Below, piece after piece: positions 36,090-50,918 of a stretch of 64,000 nt of DNA. This DNA is from Ulota crispa. Its lineage: Eukaryota > Streptophyta > Bryopsida > Orthotrichales > Orthotrichaceae. Both the position numbers and the translations under genes were made by a program. The stretch spans positions 23,974,358-24,038,357 of the forward strand of contig OY987244.1 in the NCBI GenBank assembly GCA_963920765.1. The letters are read 5' to 3'. Below the pieces are notes generated by a model, which was given only the letters and a program-made list of their open reading frames with translations, was not told where the DNA came from and did no database searches. How positions within the stretch are numbered: position 1 is the stretch's first letter; the number at the start of each line of letters is the position of its first letter.

Positions 36090-36783
36090 GCCAAAAGGCT
36101 CAAGAAAGGTATTGGGTGTTGTTTTGAATCAAGAGTTCCTAATAGTATATGAGCTCATCTAAGGGCTCACATTGAACACAATGTCATGTATATGTTGATC
36201 TTTATATTAACAAAAAAGACATGAACACATCTACATTGATGAATAAACTTGAGAACAAGTGTACCAAACTTGTTGATGACTCTAAAAAAAGAGATAAAGT
36301 AATCAAAACACACTTGCATTACATTTGAAGTAAAGTAATCTTATGCAAAACACACTTTGATCTACATTTGAAGTTAGAATACATCATGAGCATCTTATGA
36401 ACAATTGTCTTTGGTCTCAAAAATAATGACCAAATCGAACAAGTGAAAAGTATGTTGTTGTTGACGATATTCTAAAATGTCATTTTAGAGGGAGTCATAT
36501 TGAAGGGTTGGACAGTAAGTGTACCTCCATAAAAGCACCCATTCTTTAGGTCTTCAAACTCACCCCAGTCTCGAAAAGAGTTCAGAGTTCTTCTCCCGAC
36601 GGCCCTTCCGAAGCTCCAGACGAAGGCACACTGAAATCTACATACACTCACTCCGCCCAAATTCAAAATTGCCAACTCAAGAATGCATTTGAACCAAACA
36701 TTTCCAAAGGAGAAGAGCTCAGAATGGTGCCACGATCACCCGCCTGCATTCAGAAATGCATTCCAATCGAGCCTTCTAGAATG
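36090..36783. other. Intergenic, nothing recognised
   Basis: Slightly more GC-rich at 36500-36780, but no coding signature that I can support. Confidence 0.4.
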
Positions 36784-37104
36784 GTAGTCTGTTCATAAAC
36801 TGTCCAGGCATTGAAACTGCCCACCTTCTCAAATGTACCTTTGCTGTACATGCATTTCTTTGTAGGTTTTCAAAATGTACAATAAATGTACATTTGAGGA
36901 GGTGGGCGGTTTTAGAGACCTATGGCTTTTCCACTTCAAAATTTCATACCTAATTTCACAAATCTCCAAAAAATATGAAATAACTTGTGTTAAATGTTGA
37001 TTCTTCTCATCTTTCAAGGAAAATTTACTGAAAAATAGTTCAAGAAGATTCACCTCCCAAAATTCAGTTTCAACCCTTAGATGGACAGTTTATGAGCACA
37101 CTAC
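36784..37104. mobile_element. MITE, TCATAAACTGTCCA family
   Basis: Left end GTAGTCTGTTCATAAACTGT and right end, inverted, GTAGTGTGCTCATAAACTGT. The interior contains AAATGTACATTTGAGGAGG and GGTGGGCGGTTTTAGAG. Relatives are at 21735-22321, 59942-60263 and 61734-62058. Confidence 0.7.
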
Positions 37105-37339
37105 TAAGGTAGGTATACACAACACTGCTTGTCAACCTAATGCCGTGCAAATGTAGGTAACCAGTTCATTTTAGAACTCAAATCTAAACCCTCCATAAAT
37201 AGCTTATCTTCTGAAATTCTCAAAATCTCAAAAGATAAGCTATCTATGGAAGGTCTAGATTTGAATTCTAAAATGAATTGGTGGCCTACGTTTGAGAGGC
37301 ATTAGGTTGACGAGCGGTGTTGTGTATAACTACCTTAGT
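37103..37339. repeat. Long near-perfect hairpin, ~110-base arms
   Basis: The left arm begins ACTAAGGTAGGTATACACAAC and the right arm is its inverse with scattered mismatches, closing around 37215-37225 with almost no loop. It ends about 23 bases downstream of the stop codon of the minus-strand gene at 37362-38711, so it probably lies in that gene's 3' untranslated region. Confidence 0.8.
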
Positions 37340-37361
37340 AAGTGGAAAGAGCTCCGCCTAC

Positions 37362-38711
37362 TCACCACCACCATGATCTGTTGGCGGGCGCGGGCGCATT
37401 TCGAATGGGCTCCTCCACGAACGCGCTCCCGCCTCCGAAACGCGCCGGATCATCGTCATCGAACTGCTTCCAATGCCCGCCATATCCACTCGACTCCTCG
37501 CTGTAATTCGGCTGATAGCCATAGCCATGGCCATAACTGCCGTAAGCGCCTTCGTCACTTGCACTCCGATCATATGACGTTGCTTGCTCACCGTAAATCG
37601 GTCCTGGTCTCGACACTTCTTGTTTGAATGGCTTCCGGTACACCGAGTCTTCGTCGTTGGAAGTAATCTGCGGATTGCTGGATCTGGATTCTCCATCGCC
37701 ATAGTCATAACTGCCGTAAGCGCCTTCGTCACTTGCACTCCGATAATATGACGTTGCTTGCTCACCGTAAATCGGTCCTGGTCTCGACTCCTCTTGTTTG
37801 AATGGCTTCCGGTACACCGAGTCTTCGTCGCTGGAAGTAATCTGCGGATTGCTGGATCCGGATTCACCATCGCCATAGCCATATAACAAATCGCGATATC
37901 CGGAGCCTGCTTCACCATAGCCGTAAAATAGCTTGCGATATCCGTACTGGTCGACTTCACTGTAAGCAGGTTGCGGCTTGTGAGAATTACCTGAGTTTGT
38001 TTCGTCATAGTCGTAATATGAATGACGGTATTCGGCTACTTCTACGCCGCAAGCTGGATTGCGCTGCTCTTCCGCGTCATAGATAGATTTCAGCTTGCGG
38101 TATCCTGACTCTTCGCTCACTTCGTAATCGTTAGCTGCTTTACGTTCGGTGTGACCTGATTCGACATCCTCTTGGCTGTGATCTGGCTTAGTGTCGCTCT
38201 GTTCCTGTTGTTTGCCATTAGCAGGTGTCCGGCGGCCAGATCCGGTCTTGACGACGTCCTTGCCTGACTGCGCCTCATTGGTGCTTGGCCCCATGCGGTC
38301 ACGTCCACCACCATATTCGACGTCCTCTTGGCTGTGATCCGGCTTAGTGTGGCTCTGTTCCTGTTTGCCATTAGCAGGCTTCTGGCGGCCAGATCCGGTC
38401 TTGACGACGCCCTTGCCTGACTGCGCCTCGTCGGTGCTTGGCTCCGTGCGGTCACGTCCACTGCCATAAACTGCGCCTGGTTTAGGTACGCCTCCGAAGA
38501 TCGATGGTCCCGGGGGGCCTCGTGAGTAGGGATTTCTCTCGTTGCCATACTGAGCCACTGGCTCCTCCGCGGCTAACTGACTGCGTTGGTAGCCGCATTC
38601 CTTATCGGCAGGTTTAACGGAGCCATACCTCGCGGCCAGATCATAGCCTCCCTTGTACGGCACGGGGTCGTAATTCTCATAATCTTCCTGCTCTTGAGTC
38701 TTGCGCACCAT
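37362..38711 (-). CDS. Tyr/Gly-rich protein, PLDRP1 (At5g39570)-like
   Basis: Intronless, 449 residues from ATG at 38711; the frame stays open upstream but only via non-ATG codons. The N-terminus YENYDPVPYKGGYDLAARYG followed by a KECGY-type segment matches the signature (D-P-x-P-Y-x-G-G-Y-D) of a plant family that includes Arabidopsis PLDRP1. The rest is predicted disordered, rich in Tyr, Gly, Ser and Glu. Two internal duplications are present: a 52-residue unit around residues 82-185 (DNA near 38163 and 38319, period 156 bases) and a 58-residue unit around residues 275-395 (DNA near 37532 and 37706, period 174 bases). The C-terminus is NRSWWW. Family members are associated with phospholipase D/stress signalling and RNA-binding preparations; the exact role here is unknown. 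A long hairpin follows the stop. Confidence 0.75.
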   Translation of the reverse strand: MVRKTQEQEDYENYDPVPYKGGYDLAARYGSVKPADKECGYQRSQLAAEEPVAQYGNERNPYSRGPPGPSIFGGVPKPGAVYGSGRDRTEPSTDEAQSGKGVVKTGSGRQKPANGKQEQSHTKPDHSQEDVEYGGGRDRMGPSTNEAQSGKDVVKTGSGRRTPANGKQQEQSDTKPDHSQEDVESGHTERKAANDYEVSEESGYRKLKSIYDAEEQRNPACGVEVAEYRHSYYDYDETNSGNSHKPQPAYSEVDQYGYRKLFYGYGEAGSGYRDLLYGYGDGESGSSNPQITSSDEDSVYRKPFKQEESRPGPIYGEQATSYYRSASDEGAYGSYDYGDGESRSSNPQITSNDEDSVYRKPFKQEVSRPGPIYGEQATSYDRSASDEGAYGSYGHGYGYQPNYSEESSGYGGHWKQFDDDDPARFGGGSAFVEEPIRNAPAPANRSWWW

Positions 38712-39144
38712 CGCTGCAACTCTGTCCTCAGAAACACACAACAGACAAGAAAAAAGAGACTCACTGCGACTACAGAAAATTCTGGTATGCGGTTTCTTCT
38801 CCTAGGAAAATTCCTCAAGTTAGATTTTCAGACGAGGAGAACCGGAATCTTCTGTTGTCGTGTGCGGATTACGAGGATCGATAAGATGTGCATCAAATTA
38901 GTGGTTTTCTTTGGATGCCCGCCGTCAGCACCACTTTATCGGACTTGTTCAACTCCTTAAAAGAGCTGGTGTCGTGCACGATGCTCTCGACGCGTGGTCC
39001 TCGTGAGCCCTTTATTTGGAACATAGTGTAGCATTCTGGTCATCCTAAGATGCTGAAAGTGAAACATTATAATGATTAATCCCGTACTTCTAAATAGACA
39101 TATTGTGGTTTGTTCGGCTACCTTTTTGGCTTAGCTACAGTTGC

Positions 39145-39330
39145 AGTAACATAGGTGAGCAGCGATCATTCAACTGGCTGAACTTCGCATGATTTCTACC
39201 GAACATTTTTATAGAGCTAAAAAACATGTGAACTACACGGTATGAAATTTGATAATTTTAGCTTTTGAGCAGTGTTTTTAGTCACTTGAGCTAAAAGTGA
39301 AAATCATATTTGCGATCACTGCAAGTGAGT
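39145..39330. repeat. Repeat A, fourth copy
   Basis: CATTCAACTGGCTGAACTTCG ... TTTTAGCTTTTGAGCAGTGTTTTTAG ... CACTTGAGCTAAAAGTG, shared with 18515-18690 and 31497-31925. It lies about 430 bases upstream of the PLDRP1-like gene's start. Confidence 0.7.
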
Positions 39331-39628
39331 GATAGGACTCAGTGGATAAAGCTGCGAAAGATTAGAACCGTACGTACAACATCCAATTCAGCTGGCAACA
39401 CTTATCGGCGTTGTGCTTTACCGACTATTATCTCTTGTTCCGCAAATGTAACCAGAGTGACGAGAATCCTCGGACATACTAGTATTTGCCAAATACTATT
39501 TGGTATAGAGCATGAACTGTCATTAACTTGGTATCAATTTATGTACATGTATTCCTGCTCTTATTTGAGGAGATAAAACTGTCATTTCTGCATGGGAGTG
39601 CTTAGTACGCCGCTCCGAACTATAAATC

Positions 39629-44359
<4,731 letters not shown>

Positions 44360-44660
44360 CCGCAACAAAACTTGCCATGGTGGGCTTTAGCGTCGGCATT
44401 TGCTCCGCGCTCATGCTCGAATGATGTGGCGGTCGCCGGCGGGCGCGGATGATATTCATCCGCCAGCTCGCCAACGTCATCATGTTCTTTGATTTTCATC
44501 GCAGCTTCTTATTCCACTTTCCTCGCTTTTAGCCGTCGCCGAGTGTTTCCTCCAGGTAAAAGTCTACGATCTCTTTCGCTTTCTCACTTGAAGTCTCTTT
44601 GCAAAACTTAGTTAGGGTTTAGAATTCGTGATTTGCAAAGGAGGTTAGGGCTCGTAAGCC
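44360..44660. promoter_or_regulatory. Compact bidirectional promoter region
   Basis: Only about 300 bases separate the ETFA start codon (minus) from the start codon of the plus-strand gene at 44661. The interval is GC-rich compared with the window and holds GTTAGGGTTTAGAA, a telo-box-like motif common near plant transcription starts. No TATA box at a convincing distance was seen. Confidence 0.5.
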
Positions 44661-45670
44661 ATGGAAGAAGAAGACTTGTCGAGGTCGTTACCTACAACTA
44701 CTCCACCACCGGTGGTTTGCACACAGGTTTCTCAACCTTCTGTGTTTACAGGTAGACCTCCACCTCCAGTAAGCTGCATCAAGGGCGTCATCTCAAGAGC
44801 GTCACTGGAGCAAAGTCTTGCTCCGATTCTTGTTGGAGAAGTGCAAGGAGTATGTGGAGGCGCACATCCGAGTGACAATGCGGTAGTAGCATCAGTGGGT
44901 AAGGATACACAAGCTTCTCGTTTGCTCAATTTCCTCTAGAATCAGGGAGGAAGGTATAAACTTTATTTGAGAAGCTTTGTAGTAGTTATTTTGAGATAAA
45001 AAAAGGTTTGCAATCAAACTGGTGTGGGTTTATGAAACAATGGTGCCAAATTTATCTAGTATGATCTGATAGATGAAATCCTGGATTTGACTCAGCAGAG
45101 GCCAACGGAGTACCGGGAGTAATGGATCAAGGAGAGAGCGTACCCGGTACTGGAACTTCAAGCACACCACCGCTGCTGGTGGATGTTACTGAAGAGCCTG
45201 ATGAAGAGCCTGATGAAGAGCCTGACAAACAGCCTGATGAAGAGCCTGACGAACAGCCTAACGAACAGCCTGAGGAACAGCCTGAGGAAGATTCTGATGA
45301 AGAGCCTGATAAAGAGCCTGATGAAGAGCCTTCACAAACACCGTCGCCACAGCCTGTTGCATCATCCACTAGCATCGACTACGAGAGCACCGCAAATCTG
45401 GTTGGTCGCCGCAGCACAGGCACTGCTACACGTCCATCGAAGCGAGCGAAATTTGAAAAGAAGTTAGTGGATTTTTTAGATAGATTTGCTACTTCTATTG
45501 TTGAGATTGAAAAGGTAAGAACTGAGGCCGCTTTAAAAATGCACAAGGATAATTTAATTGAACGTCAGGAGAGTCTGAAATTCAGATTAGAGTTGTTTCA
45601 ATCGCAACTGGCTAGTACTGAGAGAATGGCTGCTATGTTTGCCGATATAGTAAAAAAGAATGCACATTAG
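44661..45670 (+). CDS. Unknown acidic-repeat, coiled-coil protein
   Basis: Two exons (44661-44898 and 45099-45670) join in frame through GTGG|GTAAGG and GCAG|AGGCC, giving 269 residues. The N-terminal 80 residues are Pro/Val-rich without a known domain. Residues about 107-150 are a degenerate Glu-Pro-Asp-Glu tandem (DNA units of GATGAAGAGCCT). Next comes a basic patch, RPSKRAKFEKK, a possible nuclear signal, then a helical, heptad-like C-terminus (about residues 185-269) with Leu, Ile and Phe spacing, ending IVKKNAH. The C-terminus is reminiscent of plant SANT/trihelix-type or transposase-partner proteins, but no DNA-binding domain is visible. If exon 1 is wrong, the second exon can start at its own ATG at 45122. 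Function unknown. Confidence 0.55.
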
Positions 45671-46165
45671 CGATGATTCCAAATGCATGTACATCTACTT
45701 TTAGTTTGGTTTGTTTCTTTTGCAAGGTAAACTCTTATTATTTCAATTTGAGGAGGCTTTGTTTTTACATTTTCTATTATGTACTTGGGGGTGTTTTTTT
45801 AAATGAAAAACCAGATGAATTTTATATCTAGGTGAGAAATATTTGTTTACTTTTATGTTTCTATTTTATTGTATGTTCTTCTAATTATCTTTTCTAAAGT
45901 ATATGTTCTATTGTACCTCTACCTACCCTAACCATCTATTGAAAATTTTGCAAATGGGTACATTGTTGAGATCTTGTAGCACCATGTGCAATAAAACAAT
46001 CAGACACCAAATTTTTTGTATGGCCTTTTATTATTCTTATGTTGGAGATTAGGGCCAATTTCACTTGCAAGGAGGCAAGAGATTGGAGTTCAAGATATGA
46101 CTTGAAATTCCAGACCTGACGGGGTGTAAGCTGATTTAAGAACCTCGTACTGACCTTAAGGTAAG
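45671..46165. other. 3' flank, no gene recognised
   Basis: Likely 3' untranslated region of the preceding gene and spacer. AT-rich without further coding signal. Confidence 0.45.
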
Positions 46166-46169
46166 TTAG

Positions 46170-48176
46170 GGTTTGTTGTTCATTTGTCTTGATGGAGAGG
46201 AGTTGGATCGTGACGGAAGCATATCTCTACTGCCCAATTTATTGGCTTGTTGTATAAGTTTTGTGCACAGGACAACTGCCTCAACAGATCTACCTGCTGT
46301 TTATGTAAGCAATATTATGCGCACTTCTGCAATCTGCAGGTACTTATGTCCCATTTTTAATATTGTTTTGTTGTTTTTAGACGGTTGAAATATTTGTGAA
46401 TGAAATTATGTTACAATTTTAGACTAGAAGCCAGGGCTGTCATTCACTACCTTGGAGTGGTGGCAAGAGTCGTAGATGTTTCATGTATCTTAGGAGTGGA
46501 TTCACATGTTTCATTGTAACTCACCAGTTGTTGGTTGCTTTCTAGGTTTGAGTACGTTTGAAAGTGCATGTCAAGAGATGCTGCATTATACAGGATTTAT
46601 GGTTCATGTAGTTCACTGCTATGAGCTAGAGTTGGCGACTAGCATTACGAACTGTTGCTCGTTCAGCAGCATCCTCAAAGCTCCAAGATGCACGTACTTC
46701 TGAAGGCCGGAGTGATTTGGTCAGTGTGTTGCGCCATTCCAATCGTGTTCCTTTGTTTCATGAGCAGGTATCGTACTGTAATTGCTTATCTTGGTCATGG
46801 GACTTAGTGCTCCAAATATTTTATCTTGTGTGTATCAAAATTACGAATGTTTTTTTCTTTATGTTTTTGCCAAACGAACTTCTACAATTTGATTGATGGT
46901 ACTGGTACATTAGGGTTCTTTACGTTTCTGGTGCTTTCATTGGCTTCCTTTTTACCTTTGAACTCTGTTTAGCCGGTGCTCTGTTCCTTGCTCGTAAGAT
47001 GGTAAACATCCTATTGATAGAACTTGTGAAAGAACATCTGCTATGTGGTTATTTAAGGAACTGTAGTACGTAAGTACATTGAATGAGGCCCACATTTTGA
47101 TGTTTCTAGTTATTTGTTTAATTAGGACCCCAGAGACTTGCTTGGAAACCTCAACTCCAACGTTGAGTCTCCACAGGTATTCCGACTTCTACTGTTCTTT
47201 TTATCATTGTTCTTTTTGTCTTTTTCTGTTGTTACTGCCAAGAAATTACTTGGCAGTAATGACCAAAAAATGGTCAATAAATTTTTTTTTTCTGTGAGAT
47301 CGAGACTGCTTAGATTCTGATGAACATGAAAACTTTAAGTGGTGCATTGTTGTATTCTGACAAGAGGTGGTTATGCAGATAATTGGGAATTCTGCAATAA
47401 GAGCCGGATTATTAAATTTTGTCGATAAACAGCGTATTTCCTAGCTTGCGGATGGCTCCTACGATTTGCAAGCAGCGCTAGATTTTAAGTATAAACTTAT
47501 TACAAATGAGTTGCATGTTGGTGATGTGTGTTTACGAGTCTATAACGAGCAGCCGGACCTAGAAGTTACGAGTGAACAACGTTCATCTTTGTGAGGCTTC
47601 AGTGAATTTCATCAGCAAAATTATGGAAGAGACAGGCATTAGCATGGCTGAAGTCATTGCAGGTCTGAAACTGAAACTCTACCCTTGTTTTAGCGCTACT
47701 CATCTTTCTTTGCTTGTGATGAACTCTCAATGGATGCTTCTTGGGTCTTTAGGGAGAGTGTATCTGCAGAAGAGTATTTTATGTTATGGAGTGGTTTGGC
47801 GTCAAGAGTGTTCAACACCATTTCGTTTTGAAGGAATCAAGCATCTGGTTCTCATACTGTGAACCCAACGCCTATGCAACACTAGAACATGGAGATTATG
47901 AAAGGGCTTACTATGTTTTCTTTTTCTTTTTCGCAGAATATCTTGAATGCAAATTCGGAGCCGACATCAGTTTCCTCTTCTAAAGAACAACTGTCTCCCT
48001 TGTTGAGTTGTTTACTGGATACACGACCCTCCAGTGATCAGGTGCCACAAATTTGCCTGAATATTCTTGCAAGGCTGACCATGCACGCGTTGTGCGCGGA
48101 AGCTTTGACAGCTGACCGTTCAGCTTTACTTCTGCTACTCCAGTTGTTGCATTGTGCTCCAGCATGCAGGTGAGGC
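46170..48176 (+). pseudogene. GRV2/RME-8 (DnaJ-domain endosomal protein) internal fragment
   Basis: Successive exon-like blocks match the part of plant GRV2 that follows the J domain. They read LDGEELDRDGSISLLPNLLA with VYVSNIMRTSA (46184-46339), FESACQEMLHYTGFM with VHVVHCYELEL (46550-46640), LLKAGVIW (about 46695), DPRDLLGNLNSNVESPQ (about 47126-47176), then LLNFVDKQRIS, DGSYDLQAALDFKY and ELHVGDVCLRVYNEQPD (47379-47570). The last is CLNILARLTMHALCAEAL with LLLLLQLLHCAPACR (47940-48176). Introns with GT and AG ends are retained. An in-frame TAG lies in the 47379 exon, and frameshifts occur near 46650 and 47575. The J domain, the N-terminus and everything after HCAPACR are absent. Functional GRV2 acts in endosome-to-vacuole sorting; this copy cannot. 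Confidence 0.75.
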
Positions 48177-48698
48177 GCACTAAGGGTCTTATATGTTCAT
48201 AATGGAAAATTAAAAAATTATTGAGAGGTGTACCCGAATACAAGGCAGCCGAAAACAAAAACCTTGTTACTACTCTCCAGCAGACAAATATGATACCCAA
48301 ATTGCCACTGCAGCGGTGAAACATGAATTAGAGGAGAGGTAGTAAGGAGAGGAGACGGGTAGTTAGCCATAACCACTCTTGCTAGAGTTAGCTAGTGATG
48401 CTGAGCTTTCCGAGCTTTCCAGCACATTCTACGGCCAGGGGTTAATTTCCTGTTCTTTCGTATTGCATTCCTTTTTATGTCTATGTTGGACTGCTCTTTA
48501 GGTTATACAAAGTACACACATGAGTACGTCCCAAATCATTATGTGTTTTAGAAGAGTAGTAGAGTACCCTAGGTAATCTAAAAAACTTAGCTGCAATAGA
48601 CCCTATTTAAGGGCGTTGGTTTACATTGTTAATGCTCTTTGAGGACTGACATTCTACGTCCTTGCTCTACAGCCCACTGAGCCCCCTACTCAAATCAG

Positions 48699-50269
48699 TG
48701 GCTCCTGGGAGATGGCTCCAACAGGGGCACTAGTGCAGAGGCAATGCCTGAACAGGAGTATGAAGGGCAAGATGCGCCTATGGCGAGGCTAGAATCAAGG
48801 TTCATGTTTTTGGCTGCAAATGCTAAAGCCACTCTTAGGTAGTAACATTGAGACTTATCCTTGTTTATAATACAACATGCTTCTATTTCTGACATCTTCT
48901 TGAAGAGCTTCATGAATCTGAATCTTGATCTTAATGTACCGTTCAATCTAATTTTACCTTGTTTGTATTAAGAAAGCCTTTACAGTTGTTCTGTTTGTTT
49001 TATAATTTGAGAACGGAATTGTGGCTATGTCAGTGGCCGGAGACCAACTTACCGTGATGTTCTTTTGAGAGTGCGGTCAAAGCTGAATGTGCCTTGTTCT
49101 GTCAAGCTGTCCACGGAAGACATGGAGGCTGAAATATTTCTACATTTGCTTCAAGACTATTCCAGGTACTTGCTGATGGGCAGCTTTGATGTTTATGTAA
49201 CTGAATAATCTGTTTTGTTTTTTTTTTGTATTTTTGGTTTGCTAATGATTGGAATGTGCTCTGGAAGTTACTATCATGGAGAATTAAGCACTGTTTATGT
49301 GGGATATGACCGCCAACCTAAAAAGCGGCCATAATCGAAGAAGCAAAGAGTGCCATACTTGGAAGCTATTGAAAGAGCCAAGGGTAGTTGTTTTCGAGAT
49401 AATATTTCTTCAGCCTTTCGGCTAGGAAGTGAGGAGTTGCTTACAACCATCCTCAAGGTGTGCAAAACACGGTCATTTTCCTTTTAACGTCCGAATAAAT
49501 GCTTGTATCAGAACTGTTCTTGGTGTTTTTCTCTATTCTTTGGGTTGCTGACGAAATGGGCTAGAGAGTATCTGAAGGAGGGAATCCGGCCTACTATTGA
49601 ATTTCTTATTTCGAGCTTGGTGTTTTGAGCTGCTCCTGCTGATGATACCCCCAATCCTTGCTTCAGGATACTGCTCATAGACCCTCATAAATCTCAATCG
49701 CTACGAAGTAGAGTAAAGTTTTTATATGTTTGGATCAGTTGCAAGACCATGCTGGCTGTCTGTTTTGGGCCTACGGGTTTTCAATGTAAAAGGGGTCTTC
49801 CAAGGTTGAACTTATTGACCTTTACTTTTACAAATACACTGACTTTCTGTATATTTTGGATTTACGTAGTACTGTCCCACAGAATGTCATGGTTCATTCA
49901 GTATTATTGCTAGGTCGAAGTATAAGTTGTTGAAGATAATGAAATTTGCTTTGATTCGTTGTTACCCTGTTTTAACATTTGCTTACCTTGTTCTTTTTTT
50001 TCTCTCAGGGCAGCAGTGCAGTTACAATGTCCACCCTTCAAAGATTTGTAAGTTCCTTTTCTTCATCTCACGTATCCTTTAATAAATCTCTCATATTTTC
50101 GCTTGTCTATACCGCTAAGTACGGTTTTTCAGTTGATTATGTGTTCTGATCTCAATCTCGGATAAAGCTAGTTAATATACTGTTTTCAATGCAGATAACA
50201 ATGAAACTCTTTGGTAAAGTTATAGTGGAAACTGCTCGTTATAAGCTTGCGAAGGAGGCTTTGGTGAAG
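48699..50269 (+). pseudogene. Fragment of a conserved plant gene, possibly YaaW/UPF0174-like
   Basis: Five exon-like blocks join in frame: 48699-48838 (ends FMFLAANAKATLS), 49034-49165 (GRRPTYRDVLLRVRSKLNVP, then STEDMEAEIFLHLLQDYS), 49268-49457 (ends FRLGSEELLTTILK), 50009-50047 (GSSAVTMSTLQRF) and 50195-50269 (ITMKLFGKVIVETARYKL and KEALVK). All junctions carry GT and AG. One in-frame TAA lies at 49332-49334. The C-terminal membrane-like half expected from the family is missing, as is a clear N-terminus. The middle block resembles a plant protein family that I associate with YaaW-type proteins; that link is from memory and weak. Adjacent to the GRV2 fragment and on the same strand. Confidence 0.5.
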
Positions 50270-50531
50270 GTTTGTCCTGTGTAAAGCAATAGACAATGTC
50301 TTATATTGTTCAAATTTTTGCCTACTATGCAGTGAATTGTCATGACTCATGTCCGTGTTTACAGTACTTCTAGAGAGGACTATTGCGAGTGTGTCATGCG
50401 GGTTTTCTGTTCAAGATTCAGTATGAAATCAGACTTCAAAAGTGTCTGGTTTAGGGTTCTTAAGCGCAATATCAGTAGTTAGACGCTGTGCATGACTTCG
50501 TTTTTCATGGGTCTAGTAACAAATATATAAT

Positions 50532-50918
50532 GGGAATTGCTAACCGGACACCCTAAATTGCTAACCGGACACCCTAAATTGCTAACTGGACATCCCTGTG
50601 AGCATGAAATTTGATAATTTAGTGCTATTTTGGATTTATTCAAGTGGTCCATCATTCATTCAATCACCACAATACCACCTCCTTGAAATAAAACAAGACA
50701 AATACACATTTTTGTTAAAACATTATTGCACCAATATTGTTTTTTTGATGTATTTTTGTTTTAAGTAACTCAAAAGTCCTATATTTTTAATTTCAAATTT
50801 ACGTACACCTATTTTTTAAAGTATAACCTTAGATTAATAAAGGTGAAACCAATCTTATGATCCAAATAAAAAAATCAGCATTAAAAACCACATTTCACGT
50901 GTCGCGTTAGCAATTCCC
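50532..50918. mobile_element. MITE, GGGAATTGCTAAC ends
   Basis: Left end GGGAATTGCTAACCGGACAC, right end inverted GGGAATTGCTAACGCGACAC. The block GCTAACCGGACACCCTAAATT is repeated two to three times next to the left end. About 387 bases, no ORF. Confidence 0.75.

Noticed and set aside
37358..38548. Long minus-strand frames (216 and 143 residues) overlapping the PLDRP1-like gene
   Set aside because: Shadow frames whose repeats mirror the duplicated units of the true frame.
45127..45375. Ser/Gly-rich minus-strand frame opposite the Glu-Pro-Asp-Glu array
   Set aside because: Antisense reading of the acidic tandem repeat.
46170..48176. GRV2 region as a functional gene
   Set aside because: In-frame stop and frameshifts, missing J domain and missing C-terminus; intact GRV2 is far larger.
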